64,000 nucleotides of DNA from Rutidosis leptorrhynchoides (Eukaryota; Streptophyta; Magnoliopsida; Asterales; Asteraceae): NCBI RefSeq assembly GCF_046630445.1, contig NC_092335.1:630261501-630325500 (forward strand), given 5' to 3'. The notes under the pieces were generated by a model, which worked only from the letters and a program-made list of their open reading frames with translations, searched no databases and was not told where the DNA came from. The first letter of the stretch is position 1. Each line of letters begins with the position of its first letter. The translations under genes and the position numbers were made by a program. Positions 27,671 to 41,334 of this stretch are shown one piece after another.

Positions 27671-27799
27671 TTATATATAAAACGATAAGTATAAATTTGA
27701 GTAAGGGTGTGTTTGGATGAAACTAGCTAGAGCTGAAACTGAAGCTTATACCTGGAGCTGAAGCTTATTGCTAGAGTTGGAGCTGGAACTTAATTTTAA

Positions 27800-28286
27800 G
27801 GTTTAAAGCTACAAATAGGCTATATACTATCTCAAATGTCCCGATGTAGGCTATATACTCATTTTCATCTCAGTGTCAGCTATATACTTTCAAAAAGTGT
27901 TCTCGTGTCAACAATTGGTTACCAGTTACCAATATAACCGGTCAAAATAATTACGTGTAATTTTTTTGTTATTTTAAGGTCACGTGGAGTAAATATAATT
28001 ACAGATTAAAACTATAAATTGGCTATATAGATTCTTTTTTTGTTCCAATGTAGGCTATATAGTTTCTTTTTTTATTTCAATGTAGACTATATAGTTTTTT
28101 TTTTAAGGTGACGTTGACTAAATATGATGACATGTCATCAACTTTTTTGGTTGAAGGTTAAAAAAGTATAAATGTTTATATTAGTACAATTTTTTAAAAG
28201 TATATAGCCAACAGTGAGATAAAAATGTGTATATAGCCTATATCGAAACATTTGAGAAAGTACATAGCCTATTTGTAGCTTTAACC
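27800..28286. mobile_element. 487-bp MITE with long terminal inverted repeats
   Basis: The first about 110 bp (GGTTTAAAGCTACAAATAGG and onward) are repeated inverted at the right end (ending CCTATTTGTAGCTTTAACC). The flanks TAATTTTAA (27791-27799) and TATTTTTAA (28287-28295) match in 8 of 9 bases. Long inverted repeats with a 9-bp duplication fit a Mutator-like MITE. The flanks on both sides (27671-27799 and 28287-28638) are AT-rich with scattered AGCTTAT/GAGCTG words and no gene. Confidence 0.7.
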
Positions 28287-28638
28287 TATTTTTAAAGTTG
28301 GTAGCTGTAGCTTATTATATTTTATAAGTGATTGATAAACTAGATGAAGTTTATGGTTGTAAATTGACTAGAAAAGAGAATAATAATATGTAAAATAATA
28401 TAATAAAGAACATTTCAGGAATTTTCATAATACATATATTTTTTACATAAGCTAGTTATGAGAGATTTATTTTAAGAGCTTATGATTTTTATAAGTTTAA
28501 CTTTTTATGTCCACAAAACAAAAGTTATGACTTGAAGCTTATTAAAAATCAAAAGCTCAAGCGACTATAAATTTCCATAAGATTCAAGAAGCCGGTGCGC
28601 CACACACAATAGAATTTAGTAAACCTACACTTTTATAT

Positions 28639-29995
28639 TGTAATAACCTCAACTTAAGCCCAGTGATAATTGACCATTTTGCCCCTATGTGCAAATAATT
28701 AGTGATTATTTAATTATGTATTTTATAATTATTTGATTATATAGTTGAAATCATTTTGTAATAAGGGTCACAAAACTTATTTGTTTGTTTAAAACGGACC
28801 TCGTTAAGACCACTTAATGAGGTACGTTATGTTTTAGATAACTAGTAAATACTTTTGTGTCAGACGGAATAGATTCCCCTCTAAAGAAGGAAACCCGTTG
28901 AGATATTATACTGCATGTTGTTATTTTCATTTTTGGAAACACACACAAATGCGTACACAAACACACCCTTTATTCATAAACCCAAATTGTGATTCTTGTT
29001 GTTTTGGTGAAATCAAACTCGTGTTATTATTCTTTGTGATTTCAATAGCTCAAACAAGGTGATTACATAACGATTTCATGTTAACTGTGTGTTTAATTGG
29101 TTGCTTTGTGATACTGTGTGTCAAAGTGATTTTTGATCATATCTTGCACTAAAAGTGTAGTTTGTGACATGTTAATGCTTGTAAACGTTTAAATACAAAT
29201 TATGTATGTGCCCCGAGTGTTATTTTGTGTCGAAACATTGCCAAATCAAGATTTGAATTGTTTGAACTCGTATACCTGTTGTTTCCGCTTATGAACTACA
29301 CCCGTACGGATGCAGCCTGCAAAAGTACAGATTGATCCCGAACAGTACGGATTGACCTCAAACTGTGTGATCTAAATGTGAAACCGTACGGTTGTGTACA
29401 TGGAACCGTACGAATGCATATCACCTTAGATTATACTGAAATGAAACTCTGCTCGTACGGATTAGTTGGAACCGTATGGATAGGACACGAATCCGTACAG
29501 ATCTGGGATGAAACCGTACTGATAGGATGTATCCGTACGGATATAGATCAGTTGTGGGTGAAACCCTAAACTGCTGTGTTTTACTGGATAATTATTACGT
29601 AATATGTCATAGTTTGTATTATGACTTTACTGATTATGATTCGTACACTGACTTAGAATATGATGGTATTCTCATGTGATAAATGCAAAGAGAAGGCTCG
29701 TTAATATTAGACTTCTGAATTTTTGCCGATTTTTTGGTGAGTGGGTTATACAGTGACAAGTATAGTGACCAGTGTCATACTTAAGATTAGATTGTGTAGT
29801 GAGTCTATGACCAGTGCAGTGATTCTATGTGACTATGTGTACACTAGTGATAACGTCGATGATGTTTTTCCGACGTAAGAGGCAACCTTCTCTACCTTGA
29901 TGCTTTCGGGTGGCAAGTGTTGTTGCTTGAGTAGTATAGCTCTGATGATGCATTTGTTGCGTGTGGAAGACTATACTAATGATTTGGTAACAAGG
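28639..29995 (+). repeat. E5: older LTR-like sequence, left part
   Basis: Begins TGTAATAACCTC, has a pyrimidine-rich start-like region near 28930-29000 and a cluster of CCGTACGGAT words (29300-29545). It is cut at CAAGG (29991-29995) by E6 and continues at 61020. It is probably one LTR of an older element; no matching target duplication was found at its ends. Confidence 0.45.
29300..29545. repeat. Cluster of CCGTACGG words in E5
   Basis: CCGTACGG and one-base variants recur about nine times, spaced 15-40 bp. The word is self-complementary. It is the E5 counterpart of the CpG-rich motifs in other LTRs here. Confidence 0.7.
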
Positions 29996-30068
29996 TATGA
30001 CAACCCGAAAATTTCTTACTAAACTTAAACCTAACTTTTATATGATTCCGACGATTCACGAACAATTT

Positions 30069-30137
<69 letters not shown>

Positions 30138-30257
30138 TAAAAACGTTACGTGTTATAATAATTTCAATTATTTAAACGATTTTAAAATAAACTTTAAAAT
30201 ATAATTGATTTTGAAAAACTAAATATTAAATAAATATTTCAAATATATATTTCGAAA

Positions 30258-30319
<62 letters not shown>

Positions 30320-30364
30320 GTAATGAATTAGTAAAAAGAAAATAATACTTATCATGTAGTAAAT

Positions 30365-30471
<107 letters not shown>

Positions 30472-30649
30472 ACTAAAAAGAATCCTAAACAAATACATCC
30501 TTATGTTGACTAAAAATAAATAAAAATTAAAAAAAAAGGAAAGTATAAACTAGTACATCCTTATGTTGACTAAAAATAAAATTATAAACTAGTATACATA
30601 TAGTCAATTTTGATACATAAAGTATGTATTTTTATATTGAAATTTTAGG

Positions 30650-30659
30650 CTATAAATAC
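30650..30659 (+). promoter_or_regulatory. E6 LTR TATA box, left copy
   Basis: GGCTATAAATACTC, followed about 60 bp later by a TTTCTTTCTTTCTCTCC pyrimidine tract typical of a plant start region. An identical copy is in the right LTR at 59050. Confidence 0.6.
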
Positions 30660-30923
30660 TCATGAATGCAAGCATTAAACTTGCACCATTTCTCACACTT
30701 ACAAAGTGTTTCTTTCTTTCTCTCCATTATCATCTTTGTTCTTACACTTCATTATTAGTATTCTTAATCAAGAATCAAACCACTAAAGGTAGTTATAAGC
30801 CTACTGAATTATAACATATAATTATTTATATATAATTATTTATACATAAAATACTACGACGAAGTCATGAGCGGGTCATTTCAAAACGGGTTTTATGAGC
30901 GGGATAGAGCTAAGGAAAGTATG

Positions 30924-30928
30924 GGTTA
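30924..30928. other. E7 target-site duplication, left (GGTTA)
   Basis: GGTTA here and at 40452-40456 flank E7. The empty site in the E6 right LTR near 59313 has a single GGTTA. Confidence 0.93.
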
Positions 30929-33231
30929 TGTAACATCCCGCCTTTTTCCGTTTACCTTTCCGTCATACTATTTTAAATTCCGTTATGTAATTATAACATC
31001 TCCTGTTGATACGCGTTTTAAATTATCTCGTTTAGGTAATTCACGCACCCGAATGAAACTAGAGTGACCAAGCTTGCCAAAGTGCCAAACCTTTGACTAG
31101 GTCAAAGGGTCAACACCCTTTCTCATCCATTCATTCTATCCATTTCATTTTTCCTTTTCATTTAATACTTTCAAGTATTCTCTCAAATCTTCAAACAAAG
31201 AACTCATCATCCATCCAAGATCTAGCAAGTGTTTCACAAAACAAATTACATATTTGGAATCCTTGTAACTTCCTCTTCGATTCTATACCGATTTTATTTC
31301 ATTTGGGTAATTTTCTAAAATCACTAGATTTTGTGTTCTTGATGTTTTTAAGTTATAAAGTTGTTAATTAGTGTCTATGGCTCAAGTCTAACATGAATAT
31401 ATGATTTATATGTTCGATTTTGTTATTTGAAGTAACTAGCATGAACATAAACTTTGGTGTGTTTGATTTGGTGATTTGGTTGTTGAATGATGTTAAAATA
31501 TTATAAATGCATGTATTAAATGTGTTCCTAACATCAATAGTTTCAATTTGATGTGTAGGTTGTTTTAGAAAACTTCATAAACATGATTAGTGATTTTGAT
31601 GTTGTTGGTTAGGGTTTGATAGAATTGAATGTGAACATTAAATGCTTTGAATGACATGAAATGTTATTTGTAAGTGTTAGGTTGTATTGTATGCTTGATC
31701 ACCTTCGAAATGGCATATCATTCATGTAAATTTGTTGCCGAATCATCGAATTTCATTTATGAACTTGAATGCATTTAATGAGGAGCTTTGAATGTGATTT
31801 TTGTTGTTGTAAAAGTAAATGTGATTGATGAAATATGTTTAGTTGTTTTCCTTGTCAAAATACCTTTCCGATGATATAAGATACATGCTTTGGTTGTTTG
31901 CAGGTCATAAATGGTGATTGTTTGAAGTTAGGTTCGTGCATAAAACTTAAAAACTGCCAGAATTCTCTGCACAGGTAATGGCGCGGCGCGCCATATACCC
32001 GCGCGGCGCTCCAAAGTGGGCTGTCCAACTTTGTCAATTTTCGAAAAATGTTTGCTATGCTACGCACCTCCGATTCACATGTAACTTGTTCTAACATGCT
32101 CATATATGATTAAAAACCTCAAAAAAATAGTTCGGGACCCGACCCGAACGTGTTGACTTTTTCGTTGACTTTGACCGACCAAAGTTTGACTTTTTGTCAA
32201 ACTTAACCAAATGATTATGCAATCTTTCTAACTTGTTTCTATACTTGTATCTTGCATGAAACTTGACAATTTGATTCACATGCTACATAATCGAGTCGTA
32301 TTGAGCCATAGGACTAATTGAACATCTTTGACCAATCGTGACTATCATTATTGATACAACCTAATTGTTTAGGTCGAGACTAGCATTGTTCTTGCACACG
32401 TTACTTGTTGGAGTAAATTTACTTTCCTACACTCAAGGTGAGATCATAGCCCCAATTCTCAAATACTTTTATACTTTTAAAATCGTGGGATGAGAAAACA
32501 TATACATTACATACTTATATATACTTTTCACATGTATATATATACTTTTCATACTTTGATACTTTGAATACTATACGAAAGCAAAGATACATACGAGTTA
32601 GAATGAAAATCCTCAAGTCCAATTATCATTAGTTACACTTGTAGAGTGTAAGCGAGAAATTATGTTGTGTGGCCATACGGGTTTGACGAACCCTCATTCA
32701 GATGAATGAAACGTACTTTCGATGTATAGTGTAGGTTCTAACACTATTATGCAGAGGTAAGATTCAGTTAAGTTTGATAATTGGGTGCTCGTGATACAAA
32801 CACATCTTTTGAGATGTATACGCTTGATAAACGATTTATACTAAACCTTGTGATACAAATATACTTTATGCATACAACTATGATTTCACCAACGTTTTCG
32901 TTGACAGATTCTTTTATGTTTTCTCAGGTCCTTGAATGCTTAATGATACATGCTTCTGCTCATTCTTTTTGATACTTGCATTGGATGTCAAGTATACTTG
33001 CATACGTGGAGCGTCTGTTGACTACTTTCAAATTGTGTCGCATATGTTTCATTGTACTTTAAACTTTGTTATGTAACTAGTTGTCGAACTACTTTGTAAA
33101 CCTTGAAACATCCATACTTATGAAATGAATGCGACATGTTTTTCGGTCAAACATTATCTTAAAGACTTATGACCATCTAATGGGACCTACGTAGACGGTG
33201 CCGTCAAACATGATTTGGTCGGGTTGCTACA
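30929..33231 (+). repeat. 5' LTR of E7
   Basis: TGTAACATCCCG to GTTGCTACA. It contains a GCGCGGCGCGCC ... CGCGCGGCGC pair at about 31981-32012. No gene; short ORFs inside recur in the other LTR copy simply because it is a repeat. Confidence 0.95.
31979..32013. other. Paired GCGCGGCGC motif in E7 LTR
   Basis: GGCGCGGCGCGCC, then a short ATATACC spacer, then CGCGCGGCGCTCC. The other LTR (39199-39233) has the same pair with three substitutions, all inside the motif. Confidence 0.6.
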
Positions 33232-33233
33232 GA

Positions 33234-33250
33234 TGGTATCAGAGCATTGG
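33234..33250 (+). other. E7 primer binding site, tRNA-iMet
   Basis: TGGTATCAGAGCATTGG, two bases after the LTR end. Confidence 0.93.
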
Positions 33251-33485
33251 TTGTAGGGATTTAGAGTTCATTGGTGTCGACCCCGAGTCATAGGGTACAT
33301 TGGTGAGTCTAGACTACAACCGGCATATAGACTTGAAGTAGGAATTACTTGACTACTTGTGCATTTATACTCGAACTCTCATACTCACATCTATTCTTAT
33401 TCTATCGTAATCTCACGTTGTTTAATTTGATTGACACGCCACCTTGACTATATGAAATGATGTCGAATACACATATGAATCAGGG

Positions 33486-33510
33486 TAATATAATTTTCGG
33501 GATTATATTA
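33486..33510 (+). other. Inverted repeat upstream of E7 gag
   Basis: TAATATAAT, seven-base spacer, ATTATATTA: a perfect 9-bp stem 151 nt before the gag ATG, flanked by GGG and CGGTGACCC. Confidence 0.6.
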
Positions 33511-33661
33511 CGGTGACCCATATGAACGTTCCGACATTGTGGTATAAAGAATTTAAGGCGAGTCAAGGAATTTTTTTTTTTTCTATCTATCCTTATTCCA
33601 TATCATGATTAGTATTATTGAAAAATACTAATCAACAGTATTCTTGTGTTTTGAAGGAACA

Positions 33662-36600
33662 ATGCTTCCTCATCGCGTGCCACGCCATGAGACTCCCGAA
33701 CAAGCACTACAACGAATGGTGGCCACCGCCGTAGAGGCGGCAATGGCCGGTCACTCCTCCAACAACAACGATAACAACAACCAAGGGGCCGGTAACTCTA
33801 GCGAAGGGTGCTCCTACAAAGCTTTTATGGGGTGCAAACCTCACACTTATGATGGAACCGGGGGACCGGTTACTCTCACTCGATGGTTCGAACAAACGGA
33901 GGCCATCTTTAGCATAAGCGGTTGTCGGGACCAAGACAAGGTCAAATACTCCACTCACACTTTCGTCGGTGTCGCCCTTATGTGGTGGAACACCTATGTT
34001 CAATCGGTGGGTACCGATGAAGCTCATGCCCTCTCTTGGGCCGATTTAAGGGAGAAGATGATTGTTGAATACATCCCTCGTGAAGAAACCCGAAAGCTCG
34101 AACAAGAGCTAAGAATTTTGAAGGCGGTCGGAAACGATCTCAAGGCTTATAACCAACGCTTCGCTGAGCTATCCTTGATGTGTCCTAATCTCGTGAACCC
34201 CGAATCTCAAAGGGTTGAACTCTATATGGATGGTCTTCCAAAGAGCATCAAACAAGGTGTGATGTCCTCCAAACCCGCTAATCATCAAGCCGCTTTGAAC
34301 ATGTCCCACCAATTGATAGAAACGGTGGATAAAGTAGTAGTGCCAGCTCCTAAGGCCGAGGATAAAACGGGCGGCAACAAAAGAAAGTGGGAACCCTCTC
34401 AATCAAGCAACTACAATAACAACCCCGCCAAGAAGCCTTTTACTCCTGACGGTAAGAAAGGTTATGCCGGAACTTTACCGTTTTGCAACAAGTGCCACAA
34501 ACATCATTTGGGTGAATGTGGAAGGCCGTATTGCATCAAGTGACAAAAGAGTGGCCATTTGGCCCACTAATGTAGAAACACCGCTCCCGTTGCTCAAAAG
34601 GGGCCCAATGCACCAAGACTGGGTGTTTGCTATGAATGTGGCCAACCGGGTCACTATAGAAATGCATGCCCGAAGAAGAAATCCAACCCCAATACACGCA
34701 GCCGAGCTTTCAACATCAACACCGAGGAAGCCCGGGATGACAATGAATTAGTCACGGGTACGTTTCTTCTCAACAACACTTATGTTACTTGTTTATTCGA
34801 TTCGGGTGCTGATAAATGCTTTGTATCCAAGACTTTGATTCATTCTTTTAGCACTCCACTACTCCCACTAGATACCACTTATACCATTGAAGTGGCTAAC
34901 GGGAAACTATTGAGTGCCGACACATATTACTGGGGGTGTACGTTAAACATTTTGGGTAATGAGTTTGAAATTGACTTGATACCCATGGAACTAGGAAGCT
35001 TCGATGTAATAATCGGTATGAATTGGCTAGCCAAAATGAAATCTCACATTCTTTGTGATCTTAACGCAATCCGAATTCCTATCGAGAATGGTGAACCTTT
35101 GATTGTTTATGGCGATAAGAGTTGCACCGGACTCAACCTCGTTTCGTGCATTAAAGTTAGAAAACTACTCTGTAAGGGTTGTTTTGCGATCCTTGCTCAC
35201 GTTAAGAAAGTCGAGTCCGATGAGAAGCATATCGATGATGTGCCAATTGTTAGTGACTTTTCTGATGTATTTCCCGACGAATTGCCGGGTCTTCCACCTC
35301 ATCGACCGGTTGAATTCCAAATCGATCTTATTCCGGGAGCCGCACCCGTAGCACATGCACCATATAGACTCGCTCCATCCGAAATGCAAGAATTGATAAG
35401 TCAAATCCAAGAACTACTTGATCGTGGTTTTATCCAACCTAGTCATTCACCTTGGGGCGCTCCGATTTTGTTTGTTAAAAAGAAAGACGGATCCCTACGA
35501 ATGTGCATCGATTATCGTAAACTAAACAAATTGACGGTTAAGAACCGATATTCTCTTCCTCGCATCGATGACCTCTTTGATCAACTACAAGGGTCTTGTG
35601 TATATTCAAAAATCGATCTCCGCTCGGGTTATCATCAATTAAGGGTTAAGGGGGAAGATATCTCCAAAACTGCTTTCCGGACTCGTTATGGTAGTTATGA
35701 ATTTCTTGTAATGCCATTTGGTCTCACTAACGTACCGGCGGTGTTCATGGATCTTATGAACCGCGTGTGCAAACCGTATCTCGATAAGTTCATTAATGTA
35801 TTCATCGATGACATCTTGGTCTATTCTAAAAGCGAAGAAGAACATGAACAACATCTCCGACTTGTGCTTGAACTATTGAGACAAGAACGACTCTATGCCA
35901 AATTCTCCAAGTGTGAATTTTGGTTGAAGGAAGTTCAATTTCTTGGTCATGTTGTAAGTGATCAAGGTATTAAAGTCGATCCATCAAAAATCGAAGCCAT
36001 TAGTAAATGGGAGACTCCTACTACTCCTACTCACATTCGTCAATTTTTGGGTCTCGCCGGATACTACCGTAGATTCATCAAGGATTTCTCTTTGGTTGCT
36101 CGTCCTCTAACCGCGTTAACTCACAAAGGAAAGAAATTCATTTGGGCGACCGAACAAGAATCCGCATTTCAAATCTTGAAAACAAAGCTAACCACCGCTC
36201 CTATCTTGTTACTTCCCGAAGGCAATGACGATTTTGTTGTATATTGCGATTCCTCGAAACATAGTTTTGGGTGTGTGTTTATGCAATGAAAGAAAGTCAT
36301 TGCTTATGCTTCTCCACAACTCAAAATTCATGAACGAAACTACACGACACATGATCTCGAACTCGGAGCCGTTGTCTTTGCACTTAAAATGTGGAGACAC
36401 TATCTTTATGGAACCAAGAGTACTATCTTTACCGATCACAAAAGTCTCCAACACATCTTCGATCAAAAGCAACTAAATATGAGACAACGAAGGTGGATTG
36501 AAACCTTAAACGATTACGATTGCGAGCTTCGTTACCATCCCGAAAAGGCAAATGTAGTAGCCGATGCCTTAAGTCGAAAAGAAAGAGCGGTGCCTCTTCG

Positions 36601-38113
36601 TGTACGAGCTTTAAACATTACCATCCACACAAACCTTAATAGCCAAATTCGGGTAGCCCAAGATGAGGCTCTCAAAGATGAAAACATTTCACACGAGCTC
36701 TTGAATATTCTCGTCTCTCGATTCAAAGTTAGGGAGACCGAACTTCGATATTTCGCCGGAAGGATTTGGGTGCCTAGATATGGGAACCTACGAAGTCTTA
36801 TTTTAGATGAAGCCCATAAGTCACGATACTCGATTCATCCCGGTGCCAATAAGATGTACCACGACCTTAAACAACAATATTGGTGGCCGAACATCAAAAG
36901 GGACGTATCTACTTATGTTTCCAAGTGTTTAACATGTTCCAAAGTCAAAGCCAAACACCAAAGACCGTTCGGGTTACTTCAACAACCCGAAATCCCGCAA
37001 TGGAAGTGGGAAAGGATAACGATGGATTTTATCACCAAACTACCAAAAACGACAGGCGGTTATGATACCATTTGGGTTATTGTTGACCGTCTCACCAAAT
37101 CCGCACACTTTCTCGCCATTAAGGAGACCGACAAAATGGATAAACTTGCACAACTTTACATTAAGGAGATTGTAGCCCGACACGGTGTACCTTTATCGAT
37201 TATCTCCGACCGAGATGGCTGTTTCGTTTCTAGATTTTGGCGTACATTACAAGAAGCGTTGGGAACGCGTTTAGACATGAGCACCGCATATCATCCCCAA
37301 ACCGATGGACAAAGCGAACGCACAATTCAAATCTTGGAGGATATGTTACGAGCTTGCGTGGTTGATTTTGAAAAAGCTTTGGACAAGCACTTACCTCTCG
37401 CCGAGTTCTCTTACAACAATAGTTATCACGCGAGTATTAAAGCCGCACCTTTTGAAGCGCTATATGGCCAAAAATATCGTTCACCTCTTTGTTGGGCCGA
37501 GGTAGGTGACGTACAAATCACCGGACCCGAACTCATCCACGAAACCACCGAGAAGATCGTACAAATCCGAGATAGGCTTCGGACGGCCCGGAGTCGTCAA
37601 AAGTGCTATACCGACAAAAGACATAACGACCTCGAATTTCAAGTCGGTGACCGAGTAATGTTAAAAGTCGCGCCTTGGAAAGGTGTAATTCGTTTTGGAA
37701 AACGTGGGAAATTAAATCCGCGGTATATTGGTCCTTTCGAAATCTTGGAGCATATTGGAACCGTTGCTTATCGTTTAGATCTTCCGCCTCAATTGAACTC
37801 AGTTCATCCTACCTTCCATGTATCTAACTTGAAAAAGTGTCTTGCCGAACCCGATATCGTCATCCCTCTCGAGGAACTTACAATTGATGACAAACTTCAT
37901 TTTGTGGAGGAACCGGTTGAAATTGTGGACACCTTCGTCAAGACATTGAAACAAAGCCGAATTCCGATTGTTAAAGTCCGTTGGAACGCCAAAAGGGGAC
38001 CCGAGTTTACTTGGGAAAGGCAAGACCAAATGCAAAAGAAATACCCTCACTTGTTCCCGGTTCCGGAAACGCAAGATCCCGAGGAGGAAACAACGATTAC
38101 TACGCCTGCTTAA
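33662..38113 (+). pseudogene. E7 gag-pol polyprotein with three nonsense codons
   Basis: From the ATG at 33662 (an upstream in-frame TTG is less likely) one frame runs 1483 codons to TAA 38111-38113. It is broken only by TGA 34541-34543, TAA 34568-34570 and TGA 36287-36289, without frameshift. The first two fall between the zinc-knuckle cysteines, the third in RNase H. Domains in order: gag core (MGCKPHTYDGTGG, MWWNTYVQS), knuckles to [14 protein letters not shown], protease LFDSGAD near 34800, [13 protein letters not shown] near 35810, RNase [12 protein letters not shown] near 36240, integrase HHCC near 36815-36940 and the DDE regions near 37025-37320, GPF near 37730, and chromodomain ([15 protein letters not shown]) near 37980. 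It is Tekay/Del-like and closely related to E8. At least two of the three stops look like C-to-T changes. Confidence 0.93.
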
Positions 38114-38130
38114 ATTTCGGGATAAAATTT
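38112..38130 (+). other. Diverged stop-codon palindrome of E7
   Basis: AAATTTCGGGATAAAATTT overlaps the last two bases of the pol stop codon. It differs from the perfect E8 palindrome at two positions. Confidence 0.6.
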
Positions 38131-38132
38131 CT

Positions 38133-38148
38133 TTTAAGGAGTAGGTAA
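38133..38148 (+). other. E7 polypurine tract
   Basis: TTTTAAGGAGTAGGTAA directly against the 3' LTR start TGTAAAATCCCG. Confidence 0.8.
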
Positions 38149-40451
38149 TGTAAAATCCCGCCTTTTTCCGTTTACCTTTCCGTCATACTATTTTAAATTC
38201 CATTATGTAATTATAACATCTCCCGTTGATACGCGTTTTAAATTATCTCGTTTAGGTAATTCACGCACCCGAATGAAACTAGAGGGACCAAGCTTGCCAA
38301 AGTGCCAAACCTTTGACTAGGTCAAAGGGTCAACACCCTTTCTCATCCATTCATTCTATCCATTTCATTTTTCCTTTTCATTTAATACTTTCAAGTATTC
38401 TCTCAAATCTTCAAATAAAGAACTCATCATCCATCCAAGATCTAGCAAGTGTTTCACAAAACAAATTACATATTTGGAATCCTTGCAACTTCCTCTTCGA
38501 TTCCATACCGATTTCATTTCATTTGGGTAACTTTCTAAAATCACTAGATTTTGTGTTCTTGATGTTTTTAAGTTATAAAGTTGTTAATTAGTGTCTATGG
38601 CTCAAGTCTAACATGAATATATGATTTATATGTTCGATTTTATTATTTGAAGTAACTAGCATGAACATAAACTTTGGTGTGTTTGATTTGGTGATTTGGT
38701 TGTTGAATGATGTTAAAATTTTATAAATGCATGTATTAAATGTGTTCCTAACATCAATAGTTTCAATTTGATGTGTAGGTTGTTTTAGAAAACTTCATAA
38801 ACATGATTAGTTATTTTGATGTTGTTGGTTAGGGTTTGATAGAATTGAATGTGAACATTAAATGCTTTGAATGACATGAAATGTTATTTGTAAGTGTTAG
38901 GTTGTATTGTATGCTTGATCACCTTCGAAACGGCATATCATTAATGTAAATTTGTTGCCGAATCATCGAATTTCATTTATGAACTTGAATGCATTTAATG
39001 AGGAGCTTTGAATGTGATTTTTGTTGTTGTAAAAGTAAATGTGATTGATGAAATGTGTTTAGTTGTTTTCCTTGTCAAAATACCTTTCCGATGATATAAG
39101 ATACATGCTTTGGTTGTTTGCGGGTCATAAATGGTGATTGTTTGAAGTTAGGTTCGTGCATAAAACTTAAAAACTGCCAGAATTCTCTGCACAGGTAATG
39201 GCGCGGTGGGCCATATACCCGCGCGGCGCGCCAAAGTGGGCTGTCCAACTTTGTCAATTTTCGAAAAATGTTTGCTATGCTACACACCTCCGATTCACAT
39301 GTAACTTGTTCTAACATGCTCATATATGATTAAAAACCTCAGAAAAATAGTTCGGGACCCGACCCGAACGTGTTGACTTTTTCGTTGACTTTGACCGACC
39401 AAAGTTTGACTTTTTGTCAAACTTAACCAAATGATTATGCAATCTTTCTAACTTGTTTCTATACTTGTATCTTGCATGAAACTTGACAATTTGATTCACA
39501 TGCTACATAATCGAGTCGTATTGAGCCATAGGACTAATTGAACATCTTTGACCAATCGTGACTATCGTTATTGATACAACCTAATTGTTTAGGTCGAGAC
39601 TAGTATTGTTCTTGCACACGTTACTTGTTGGAGTAAATTTACTTTCCTACACTCAAGGTGAGATCATAGCCCCACTTCTCAAATACTTTTATACTTTTAA
39701 AATCGTGGGATGAGAAAACATATACATTACATACTTATATATACTTTTCACATGTATATATATACTTTTCATACTTTGATACTTTGAATACTATACGAAA
39801 GCAAAGATACATACGAGTTAGAACGAAAATCCTCAAGTCCAATTATCATTAGTTACACTTGTAGAGTGTAAGCGAGAAATTATGTTGTGTGGCCATGCAG
39901 GTTTGACGAACCCTCATTCAGATGAATGAAATGTACTTTCAATGTATAGTGTAGGTTCTAACACTATTATGCAGAGGTAAGATTCAGTTAAGTTTGATAA
40001 TTGGGTGCTCGTGATACAAACACATCTTTTGAGATGTATACGCTTGATAAACGATTTATACTAAACCTTGTGATACAAATATACTTTATGCATACAACTA
40101 TGATTTCACCAACGTTTTCGTTGACAGATTCTTTTATGTTTTCTCAGGTCCTTGAATGCTTAATGATACATGCTTCCGCTCTTTCTTTTTGATACTTGCA
40201 TTGGATGTCGAGTATACTTGCATACGTGGAGCGTCTTTTGACTACTTTCAAATTGTGTCACATATGTTTCATTGTACTTTAAACTTTGTTATGTAACTAG
40301 TTTTCGAACTACTTTGTAAACCTTGAAACATCCATACTTGTGAAATGAATGCGACATGTTTTTCGGTCAAACGTTATCTTAAAGACTTATGACCATGTAA
40401 TGGGACCTACGTAGACGGCGTCGTCAAACATGATTTGGTCAGGTTGCTACA
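38149..40451 (+). repeat. 3' LTR of E7
   Basis: Same length as the 5' LTR (2303 bp) and about 98% identical by my count. Confidence 0.95.
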
Positions 40452-40456
40452 GGTTA
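40452..40456. other. E7 target-site duplication, right (GGTTA)
   Basis: Pairs with 30924-30928. Confidence 0.93.
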
Positions 40457-41329
40457 GAGCTATGGAGGTTATGGGTATTGTTCGTGAGGTCAGCCTAGCA
40501 TTTGTAATGTCCGTTACATCTGCGTACTTTTTCCAGCAATATTGAGTCACAATATTGATACGTGAGTGATGTTTCCATTTTCAATTATTATTATTATTAC
40601 TATCGTTATTATCACCAAGGTTATAATCAAGATAACGTGCACTATATTTGAACCTCAACGCTACTTAAGGCCTAGGGTGATCCTTGGTACCATTATGGGA
40701 CGCTTGTGGATCTCGAATGCCAAACATAGATTTTGGTCAAGAGATCCTGGGCCAACCGGTAACAACTGATCATTCAAGTGACTTGTATGATAGCAACGAG
40801 ATTTGAGATTGTCGTACAACGTCTTGTTAAAGATTATAACCCAAACTTTCTATAATTGGAAAGTTACTAAAAGTGGAAACTTTCCATAGATAGTAACCTT
40901 TCCGAAAATGGAATTTCTTTCAGAAAACCATTATCATTGGTATAGTTACCATACTTATGTCTATTAGACAACATTTGATCTACATTCTATCTCTAGGTTG
41001 AGATCCCGGTCACTTATTTCCATTCATTTCATTCCTTTCAAGGAATACTTCAACTGCTATTTAAGGTGAGTTTTCATAGTTCCCTTTTTATCTATATTTT
41101 TGGGCTGAGAATACATGCGCTACTTTTATAACTGTTTTTATGAAATGAATACAAATACTAAAACTGATTTTTTGTGAGTTTTCATATGCTCCCTTTTACT
41201 CTTTACATTTTTGGGCTGAGAATACATGCGCTACTTTTATAACTGTTTTTATGAAATGAATACAAATACTAAAACAGATTTTTCGTGAGTTTATTTGATT
41301 CCCTTTTACTCTTTACATTTTTAGGCTGA

Positions 41330-41334
41330 GAATA
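41330..41334. other. E8 target-site duplication, left (GAATA)
   Basis: GAATA here and at 53359-53363. The empty site near 60190 in the E6 right LTR reads GGCTGAGAATACATGCACAA with one GAATA. Confidence 0.95.

Larger units (their letters stand above)
30929..40451 (+). mobile_element. E7: Tekay-like chromovirus, nearly complete
   Basis: 9523 bp with two 2303-bp LTRs, primer site, gag-pol, polypurine tract and GGTTA duplication. Unlike E1, E6 and E8 it has only about 430 bp between primer site and gag and no extra ORF. I count about 43 substitutions between its LTRs, roughly 1.9%. Confidence 0.95.

Noticed and set aside
31093..31371. 92-codon ORF found twice (also 38313-38591), and 82- and 63-codon ORFs found twice
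   Set aside because: They lie in the two LTRs of E7 and recur only because LTRs are duplicated; no coding character.
33234..33250. TGGTATCAGAGC strings as possible tRNA genes
   Set aside because: They are primer-site complements next to LTRs; no cloverleaf around them.
40566..40769. 67-codon ORF duplicated at 59427-59630
   Set aside because: Same reason: it lies in the two E6 LTRs.
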